Assembly (NCBI GenBank): GCA_030998225.1
Contig: JAPYXD010000714.1
Location: 2,790,001 to 2,854,000, forward strand
DNA from: Diplolepis rosae
Lineage: Eukaryota; Arthropoda; Insecta; Hymenoptera; Diplolepididae
DNA: 64,000 nt
Direction: 5' to 3'
In this document: positions 56,266-64,000 of the stretch, in pieces
How the letters are laid out: every line of letters starts with the position of its first letter
Numbering within the stretch: the stretch's first letter is position 1
Made by a program: the position numbers and the translations under genes
Notes under the pieces: model-generated
Told to the model about the DNA's origin: nothing
Databases searched by the model: none
What the model saw: the letters and a program-made list of their open reading frames with translations, nothing else

Positions 56266-58126
56266 TACAATCAAAATTTTGATTAACCTGAAAATTTTTT
56301 TCCTCGTTCTAAAAAGGAAAAAAAATGACCCGTATCTTTTTTTTTAATATGATATGTAAATTTTACAAGTTATTGATTTTTTATTTTCAAAGTGCAAAAA
56401 ATGTTTTTTTCAATACTGCTACTAATATTCAACGAAGAGTACATAATACATGAATGAAATATGCCATGGGATCTACTATTAAGTCCATGCTTTGATTGAA
56501 ACTCAGAAACGGTATTTAGTACTTTCTATGCAACAATTAAGTAAACAAATGAAATTATCTCAAAAGGGACATGTCTGAATTGAATCATTTTTCGTGTGAT
56601 TTGTTCGTCAAGTACACAGAACTTTGTGTCAAAATTTTGTAGTGGACCGTTTGATACTTTTCGAGAAAAAATTTTTTTTGTGTGACCGCGCGCTTGGAGC
56701 GCGCAACGCGAAGTATAGAGTCGAGCGCACTCAAACATTTGTAAGTGAGTCTACCATATTCCGATGAGGATTTTATGCAATTCCCACAAATAAAAGTCGG
56801 TAAATAATAAAAAGTCTTTTGAGAAAGAAACACTGTTTAATTTGAAAGCAGTCATGTAATTTATTAACAATGCACTTTTACATCCAATACTTTCAAATAA
56901 ATGAAAATTCAATTGTTGTCAGTTTGTAATGTTTGTAATGGTGTCGTTATTTGATCATACACAGACCTTTAAAGACTAGCTTTTCGTGCTTGTCTTTCAG
57001 GAGTTTGAAGTCATGTTTGGGCCTTTTTTTAATGTACTTTGCAACTTTTTAGCGAAAAACCTAGATTTACGTTATTTTGTGCTTAATTTATATTTTTAAA
57101 AGCCGTTTTAAAAATAAAAATTGGACCACCTCTGCGGCAAGCAGACATTTTACAATTAACGGATTAAATAAATTAAAGTGTCAATAGCGCGAAAACGTAT
57201 TATCTTAAAGTGTCCGTTTTTTTATGCATTTGAAGAGCATAAAGTCTGCTACTTTTCCACCAAACCTCAACCTAAAAAGTTAAAAATTAACTGAGATATT
57301 AGTTTGTTTAACAAAAGCTAAATTTACTGGTTTTTCCGAATTTTCTCCGCTTCTAATTATCCAATCAGATCAAGCGACAGCTCATTTTGTTGGCAATTCA
57401 ATTGTCTACAACTTATCAATTGATATCGTCAAGATTGGATAATTACCTTTAATGTTATAAACAAAAAACTAAAAAAGTGCGATTTTTTGGTCTTAAATGT
57501 TGATAAAAAATTTATAAATCATATTTCATTGTCCAAAACATGACACAATTACTCTATGAACAACCTTTCTTCTGATGGCGCAGTCCATTTTCTGAAATAA
57601 ATATTGTCATAAATCATTCATAATAAATGCCCTGTTGCTTGGACTATCGACTCTATACTTCGCGTTGCGCGCTCCAAGTGCACGGTCACACAAAAAAATT
57701 TTTTTTTCGAGAAGTATCAAACGGTCCACTACCGAATTTTGACACAAAGTTTTGAGTACTTGACGAACAAATTACACAAAAAATGATTCAATTCAAACAT
57801 GTCCCTTTTGAGATAATTTCATTTGTTTACTTAATTATTGCATAGAAAGTACTAAATGCCGTTTTTGAGTTTTGATCAAAGCATGGACTTAATAGTAGAT
57901 CTCATGGCATATTTCACTCATGTATTATGTACTCTTCGTTGAATATTAGAAGCAGTATTGAAAAAAATATTTTTTGCACTTTGAAAATAAAAAAATCAAT
58001 AACTTGAAAAATTTACATATCATATTGAAAAAAAATACGTGTCATTTTTTTTCCTCTCTAGAACGAGGAATAAAATTTTCAGGTTAATCAAAATTTTGAT
58101 TGTAAATCTGATATGAAATAACCCAT
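56266..58126. mobile_element. 1.86-kb palindromic element
   Basis: The ends GGGTCATTCCATATCAGATT and (reverse complement) GGGTTATTTCATATCAGATT carry arms of about 470 bp (56266..56735 and 57645..58126). The loop is ~900 bp without a gene. The arms contain GGAGCGCGCAACGCGAAGTA. The other H arm at 62740 keeps the undisturbed ACATAAATAATATC, so this is an insertion of about 3 to 4 duplicated bases (TAA). Confidence 0.8.
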
Positions 58127-58859
58127 TAATAATATCTTAATTTACACATGGAATTACACAGTAGGATTTCTCTGATATAAGGAAACATTGAAAAACATTT
58201 TAACCGCAAAAAATACTTTCAAAACTTTTTGAAATACGTAACATTTTTCACATGTAAATTTCAATATGGACATGCGAATAAAAGGTTTGAATACATGAAA
58301 ATACAAAAATTTTATTTCAATTTACAGATGGGATTCCAGCTTGAGATTTCTTTGTTATGAAATAAATCAATGTAAATAACGAGTACCATTATTTTACAAC
58401 ATTAATGAATGATATCGGAATTCGCATACGAATTTATATCCTTTAGAATTTTTTTCTTATGAACAACTAATTTAGGAAATCTTTACCATATAGTAAAATA
58501 CTTTGAATAACATTTTTTGAAAAGCGTGACTTTATTTACAAGTCACTTTGAATATATACACGACCATCGAAAATTACAGGCCCACATGTAGTTTCAACTA
58601 TTGTTAAAATGTCTTAATTTGCAAAAATAAAATGTTACGTTTTCTAAAAGTTATTTCAGAGTGTTTCAGTGTTTAATTTTAATGTTATAATATTTGTCAA
58701 CTTTGCTCTATACTAAGTAAACCTCAAGATGTAATTTCGTATATGCAAAAGGAGATATAATTTAATCATTAATAAATTTAATCAAATCTTTTATTTCCAC
58801 TTATATATTGAAATTGTCATGGAAATCTTATTGAGTATTCTGATAGCCTTCCTAAAAGT
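58127..58859 (+). repeat. Repeat H, copy 4, continuation
   Basis: Inverse of 62400..62730 (GATATCGGAATTCGCATACGAA, TTACACATGGAATTACACAG) and then parallel to 23020..23150. Confidence 0.8.
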
Positions 58860-59424
58860 ATTTTATTGCACGCGAGTCATTCCTAAAATCTTGTTTAAAA
58901 TTTCTCAAACAGTAGTTTTAGGTATACCGAGATCATTTTCTAGTTCAGGAACAGTTAATCTACGATCATCTTCAATCGCAAGTCGCTCCCGCTCAATATT
59001 ATCGAATGTTTTTGTCGTCGAAGGTCGGCCAGAACGAGAATCACTATCAACAGAAGTGCGACCTCCTTTGAAACGATTATACCTCTCTTTTATTCGTGTT
59101 TTGCTCATACACTCATTCCCAAAGGCCTCCTGCATCATCTGAATAGTTTCCGAACTCGCTCTTCCGAGTTGAAAACAAAATTTGATTCAAATTCGTTGAT
59201 CTTGTTTTTCAGTCATTTTTAACAATCACAAAATCCACCGAACTCAAAAATAGCTTTGTAAACAAAGACACGCTGCGCATGAACTATGCGTCTGGCAGAT
59301 GTCAGCAAGAACCGATAGGTTCGTGAGGCTTTGCTGTTGACGTTTATGCCCCGCAGAGGTCGCTCGAACACTATAGCGCGGAGATATAAAGGTAGGCCCG
59401 ATACTTTCTGGACTGACCTCGTAT
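58860..59424 (-). mobile_element. Mariner 5' fragment
   Basis: The right end is a mariner-type terminus (on the minus strand TACGAGGTCAGTCCAGAAAG, near 59423). The left, 3' part is missing: the similarity stops near 58860 within the transposase gene. Confidence 0.75.
58905..59217 (-). pseudogene. Mariner transposase N-terminal fragment
   Basis: The start ATG at 59217 reads MTEKQDQRI, one in-frame TGA, then IKFCFQLGRASSETIQMMQE. This continues as AFGNECMSKTRIKERYNRF, RSGRPSTTKTFDNIERE and RLTVPELENDLGIPKTTV. These are the two helix-turn-helix DNA-binding subdomains and the linker of a mariner transposase. The catalytic domain is absent: after TTV comes a stop and then host sequence. Only about 105 of the usual ~345 residues remain. 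Confidence 0.88.
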
Positions 59425-59835
59425 ATTTTGAGGGGATTCCATAGAGAATTCATGGTTATGTGTTTTATATATCTTATAAAAATGTTTTTCTCAGCAAAAG
59501 CAATATTGGGATTTTTAAAATTTTTTTATTTAAACTTTAACGTCGTGCACTATGTAAAAAAAATGACACATTAATGCTTATAATTTGGTTCGATTTTTTA
59601 GAAATTTACCTTTAAAATGAGTCCAAGAACATGAAAAGATGTTGATTATTTCGAAAGTTATTTAAAATTTAAGAAAGCATTGAAATTTTTACTATTTCTG
59701 CAATAATTTTTTCAAAATCTAACAAAATGAATTCATGCTGGGCTCATTTTATAATGAATTTTGATAGCTTTGAATTTAATTAAGAGAAAAAATATTTTCA
59801 CTCGCATAATTCAAATTAGGATAAGAACAATTTCA
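59425..59835 (+). repeat. Probable distal repeat H
   Basis: TTTACCTTTAAAATGAG resembles 23470. Otherwise AT-rich. Confidence 0.4.
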
Positions 59836-60492
59836 CAGGTCTACATGGTTTTGTTATGGAGTAGCTGAGGTACATTTCCGAAGTAATTTTGGGCGCAGAA
59901 ACCGAATCTGGCCTCAGAATTGCTCCATTACGCCAGGTTTTCGAGTAATTTTAACCTAAAAGTTCAAAAAACGCAGTTTTTCGCTATATTTGAGTATCGA
60001 TAACTTCGCGAATTTTTATTATTTTTTAAATATGAGAAAAGCATAAAAAATAGCCACTTTTTAGCTTTCCATTTCTCTATTTGCAAGTATTATTTTAATT
60101 TTTCTAACCGGAGATATCGCCGATTGAAAAAAAAATTGCAGGTTTCGCAATGACCGACATATGGCGGGGAAAAATGATAGGACGTCAAATTTGTTTTTTC
60201 ATTCTTATTTCTGATGAACGAGGCATAATATGAACAAGAGATCATTGTCGACAGGTAGGGATCTGCTGTTCCAAACCCAAGTACGCCATAACCTCAAACG
60301 CAATAACATCAAACCCTCGACAGGTAGGTTTCTGCATTCTGCAATCTTATAGAAATTGGGACCAATGGTTGAAATAGGAGAGTTTGCTGTATTTTATTAT
60401 TCATATGACTAGAGACCGGAAAAATGCGAACCATACATGTCCAAATCTTTTTAAATGAAATCAGCTGAGTAGCAAGATCAGTTTTGAGGATA

Positions 60493-61640
60493 TCTGGTGA
60501 GTTACTTCATCGTGAAACGGAATTGGCAGAATTTTTTTCTGAAGGAAAGGATTATGTTTATTGCAGTAACAAATATGGCTTAAGGGGGTAGATCACCTAT
60601 CAATTTTCAAAAATTCGATTTTTTTTTTTTCATTTTTAATTAGTTTAAAGCCTTGGAATTCATGTAGAAAACTTCTTTTCCATCAAAAGATCGCATAAGT
60701 GGGCAGAACGAGTTTTGGGAGCGCTCTAAACGCTCTTCTAGCGCGTTATACGCGTTTTTCTCAAAACACTATTTTTTCAACTTGTCGGCATGATTCCGGC
60801 AAAACTACTGGACGGATTTGCTTAAACTTTTTTTTTAAATGTTTATAAAACACCTCGCTATCGTCCCTAGCACGGACATGCACACACGCAACATGGAAAA
60901 AAACATAGAAAATTCACTATTTGTTTATTTATAAACGAATTTTCACAATTTTGCTAGGGACGATAACCATTCATGCCCTATTCAAGAATAAATATGCATT
61001 TACTGTTTCAGATAATCCAAACATGAGAAATCGTGCCGACAAGGAAAAAATTGTTGACCATTCGGCCGGCCATAACTCAGCGGGGTGTCACCAAAATTTT
61101 CCAACAAAATTTTCTCTTATACTTCAATAACCATACAACATAATGTAAAAAACTTGAAATCATAAAATAAAAATGTCTGAAAGATAAAAAATAGTGAAAA
61201 AAGAGGCCTCAAAGGTGGGCTGCCCCCTTAATAAAAAAGTTAGGATTAACGTATGACTCTGAACATTGGAGTTGAATATAATCATCATAATTGGAAAGTA
61301 TGTGGAGATTTTAAAATTATATGCATGCTTCTTGGACAACAGGCAGGTTATACGAAATATCCATGTTTCATATGTTTGTGGGATAGTTGTGACAAAAACC
61401 AGCATTATAAAAAAAAGATTAGGCCTCTTCGCAGATCCCTCAAAGCTGGAGACCCTAACATTTCTAAGAATCCACTGATTTAAAGTGAAAAGGTTCTACT
61501 ACCTCCACTTCATATCAAACTTGGACTCATGAAACAATTTGTAAAAGCTCTCGACACAGATCATGATTGCTTTAAGTACATGCTAAACATAAGAAACGAT
61601 CCAACACGAGGTCTTTGGAGGATAAGAAAAAAGGTATCAT
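60493..61640 (+). pseudogene. Decayed orphan transposon protein, relative of the 391-aa protein
   Basis: The first part reads GELLHRETELAEFFSEGKDY and VYCSNKYGL up to the TTAA at 60580. It resumes in the same frame after the 644-bp insert as LIKKLGLTYDSEHW. After a deletion and frameshift, 61271 onward reads YNHHNWKVCGDFKIICMLLG, QQAGYTKYPCFICLWDS, KKKIRPLRRSLKAGDPN, one stop, and LLPPLHIKLGLMKQFVKALD. GDFK..LLGQQ..YPCxxC and LPPLHxxLG parallel ADLK..LANGQQ..YPCPYC and PPELHLLQG of the protein at 11702. I know of no assigned function. The C-terminal part beyond about 61640 is lost. Confidence 0.65.
60584..61227. mobile_element. 644-bp TTAA-targeted MITE
   Basis: TTAA at 60580..60583 and 61228..61231, and ends GGGGGTAGATCACCT and (reverse complement) GGGGGCAGCCCACCT. 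TTAA duplications are typical of piggyBac and Kolobok elements. It has no transposase. Its removal restores the reading frame of the host pseudogene exactly. Confidence 0.88.
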
Positions 61641-62365
61641 AAAAACGGAGATTAGTCTAATCATAAATGGCAAGGTTTCCGAATGAACTGGCATTAAGTT
61701 GCTGAGTCTTTGCTTGATCATACTTGATTGTAGGGTCACATATTGATCTTGCCTCAGACAGCTGGGTCACCATAAAGTCATTTCTTCAGTGGCCAGATCA
61801 CATATTAATTCTTGCCTTAGGTGACTAGCTTATATGACCGTAAGCCCTACCTGTCGTGGGTTTGATGTTATCGCGTTTGAGGCTATGGCGTACATGGGTA
61901 TGGAACAGCAGATCCCTACCTGTCGACAATGATCTCTTGTTCATATTATCCCTCATTCATCACAAATAAGATTGAAAAAACAAATTTGACGTCCTATCAT
62001 CCCCCCCCCCCCCCAATGTCGGTCATTGCGAAACCTGCAATTTGTTTTTTTCAATCGGCGACATCTCCGGTTAGAAAAATTAAAATAATACATGTAAATA
62101 GTGAAATGGAAATCTAAAAAGTGGCTCTCTTTTATGGTTTTCTCATATTTAAAAAATAATAAAAATTCGCGAAGTTATCGATGCTCAAATATAGCGAAAA
62201 ACTGCGTTTTTCGCACATTTAGGTTAACATGACTCGAAAACCTGACGCGATGGAGCAATTCTGAGCCCGGATTCGGTTTCTGCGCCCAAAATTACTTCGG
62301 AAATGACGATCTGTATTTATATAACAATCACAACCTCATATTTTGTAGACCTGTGTTATCGAAAA

Positions 62366-62880
62366 AAACGTGAACCTACAATTCTGACAGGTAGTTTAGC
62401 TCTTCATAAGAACAAAATTCTAAAGGATATAAATTCGTATGCGAATTCCGATATCATTCATTAATGTTTTAAAATAATGGAACTCGTTAGTTACATTGAT
62501 TTATTTCATAACAAGGGAATCTCAAGTTGTAATCCCATCTGTAAATTGAAATAAAATTTTTGTTTTTTCATGTATTCAAACCTTTTATTCGCATATCCAT
62601 ATTGAAATTTACATGTGAAAAATGTTACGTATTTCAAAAAGTTTTGAAAGTATTTTTTGCGGTTAAAATGTTTTTCAATGTTTCCTTATATCAGAGAAAT
62701 CCTACTGTGTAATTCCATGTGTAAATTAAGATATTATTTATGTATTGTGAAAATATTCAAACCCTTTATTTATTAAAACTTGAATCTCATATTTAATCAT
62801 ATTTTTATATAGAATATTCTCCACATCATTTTTTGATTAAAGCAGTAAATTTATGAAAATAAAAAATATTTAAATAACGC
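62366..62880 (-). repeat. Repeat H, inverted arm
   Basis: Reverse complement of 58127..58470 and of 56110..56265, i.e. the same H sequence without the 56266..58126 insertion. Confidence 0.8.
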
Positions 62881-63203
62881 AGGTTTCATTTTATTCCGAG
62901 TAAAGTTGATTTCAAATAAAAGAAAGAATAAGGGAGTATGTATGTGCTGCATTTACGATTTTGGCAAAAATGATAGTCGTATACTAAAGCATACAAAAAA
63001 GATAACCTCTTTTACTGCATACGATTTCCAAGACTTTGTTTACATTAGAGTGATGGACATATTGAAGAAAAAGAATTAATTACACATTGTAAAGAATTCA
63101 ATGATTGATTAAAATTTAGTAATTGGGTCGAATCATGTGATCGTTCACATAATAAATTCAACACTATTGATACAGTTTCTTGGAGGCATTATACTATACT
63201 ATA
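62881..63203. other. Unassigned
   Basis: AT-rich with no recognised feature. It ends with the TA that flanks the next element. Confidence 0.45.
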
Positions 63204-64000
63204 CAGGGTGAGGCACATAAAGTGTTACACAGTGATAGCACTCAAACTATTGATCATATCCAAAAATGTTTCAGACAAAAGTTTCAGTTTTCGAGAACGC
63301 CGTCATACTCGATCACCCTATTTTTTATCGGTGGAAGCGCTGAAGCTACGTCAAGGTCAACTCCACTTTTTTGATGGAACCATGTATTTTTTTTATGACA
63401 TTATTACCGATTTTAAGACAAATTCAGCGACCTAAAACACAAAGTCATTCTGGTCACGCACAGTATGGAAATAGTAGAAAAATCGAAACATATCGGAATA
63501 ATAACTTTTAAAGGATCCACTAACCTTGGTTTGGGTCTACCTACAGAAGATGCTCGAAGTGATAACCCTCAATTTCGGTACATGCTCGGCGTATTCTTTC
63601 TTTCATGTCGTCAGGCGTGGTAATTTCTATCGCCATTACGCGTTCTTTGACAAAACCCCATAAAAAGTAATCTGGTGATGTTAGATCTGGCGAACGAGGT
63701 GGCCAAGCTACAGGGCCGCCTCATCCTATCCACTTTTGTTCAAAAATCTCATTCGTCACTTATCTTGAACACAGAGCATAATGGGGTAGTGCACTGTCGT
63801 GTTGCATCGACATGTTCATGCGAATATGCAAGGGCACGTCTTCCATTGATTATGGCAGTATGTTTCGCAGAAAGTTTGCGTAAACTTGCCCAGTCAAGCG
63901 ACCCTCAAAAAAATATAAACGAATGACGTGATCGCCGACAATGCCGCACCAACAATTAACGGACCACGGATGTTGAAATTGTACAGTTCTCATCCATCGA
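63204..64000 (-). mobile_element. IS630/Tc1-like element, 3' end (runs off the window)
   Basis: TA (63202..63203) is followed by CAGGGTGAGGCACATAAAGT, a terminus like that of the 22278 element. A ~340-bp 3' region precedes the transposase stop. The other end is outside the window. Short plus-strand frames at 63180..63435 have no support. Confidence 0.7.
63541..64000 (-). pseudogene. IS630/Tc1-like transposase C-terminal part
   Basis: On the minus strand the frame enters from beyond the window: QFQHPWSVNCWCGIVGDHVI, FFEGRLTGQVYANFLRNILP, a stop, then PLHIRMNMSMQHDSALPHYA, which carries the second catalytic Asp. After a frameshift near 63760 it reads IFEQKWIG, a stop, GGPVAWPPRSPDLTSPDYFL (third Asp) and IEGYHFEHLL, then TAG at 63541. 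It resembles the transposase at 22400 in the WPPRSPDLT block but is a different family. At least two stops and one frameshift make it inactive. Confidence 0.85.

Larger units (their letters stand above)
59836..62365 (+). mobile_element. Long-TIR element with a decayed orphan gene
   Basis: 59836..60330 is the reverse complement of 61846..62365 (outer phrase ACAGGTCTACA; further TTTCCGAAGTAATTTTGGGC and GACAGGTAGGGATCTGCTG). The coding remnant of 60493..61640 lies between the arms, the same layout as the 391-codon gene at 11702. The right arm carries a C homopolymer near 62001. No clear target duplication. The element sits in repeat H (58127 and 62400 sides). Confidence 0.7.

Noticed and set aside
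1..64000. tRNA and rRNA genes
   Set aside because: Looked for typical tRNA box A/box B phrasing and conserved rRNA segments. None could be supported by eye.

Overview
The window looks like intergenic and intronic DNA of an animal, most likely an insect. It is AT-rich, has no operon layout and no rRNA or tRNA that I can see. It is packed with mariner/Tc1, hAT-like, TTAA-targeting, R1-like LINE and LTR elements. The only host gene I can name is the 5' end of Vps36 (ESCRT-II) on the minus strand: a 96-nt first coding exon (14304..14399) and a 199-nt second exon (14038..14236). Both have clean splice signals and encode a GLUE-type domain. A hymenopteran would fit, but the sequence does not prove it.

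Left part (1..13.8 kb). Directly downstream of Vps36 exon 2, in its intron, lies a large nested element. Its right terminal repeat (13090..13811) is one uninterrupted ~720-bp arm. The matching left arm is broken into three pieces (about 1620..1645, 5475..5935 and 11468..11690) by two insertions. The first insertion holds a 3.1-kb hAT-like palindromic element with an 8-bp target duplication, itself carrying a mariner. The second is about 5.5 kb and holds a decayed R1-clade LINE. Just inside the left arm is an intact 391-codon reading frame of an uncharacterised protein family. A distant, decayed relative of this protein lies at 60.5..61.6 kb, again between ~500-bp inverted arms. The pair is the best candidate for an undescribed DNA-transposon group.

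Middle (15..46.7 kb). A pogo/Tigger-like terminal-repeat pair (15213 and 20402) encloses a 1.4-kb palindrome and a dispersed repeat that I call F. Then come a diverged second palindrome, a MITE rich in ACGTC motifs, a deleted DD41D-type Tc1/mariner element, and a solo LTR carrying seven 65-bp minisatellite units. After these follow palindromic MITEs, a BED-finger remnant, a head-to-head pair of mariner remnants, a 794-bp deleted mariner and a ~160-bp tandem satellite. A 4-kb palindrome follows, whose arms carry hammerhead-ribozyme-like motifs. A second solo LTR (45378..46699) closes this part.

Right part (46.7..64 kb). An unclassified interspersed repeat, which I call H, recurs here. Most long copies of it are split by another element: a hAT-type palindrome with a perfect 8-bp duplication, two mariners in opposite orientation sharing the same premature stops, a 1.9-kb palindrome, a mariner 5' fragment, and the palindromic element with the second orphan gene. 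That gene is itself split in frame by a 644-bp TTAA element. The window ends inside an IS630/Tc1-like transposase on the minus strand.

Apart from Vps36 and the 391-codon frame, almost every long open frame is a transposase remnant or a chance frame inside a repeat.
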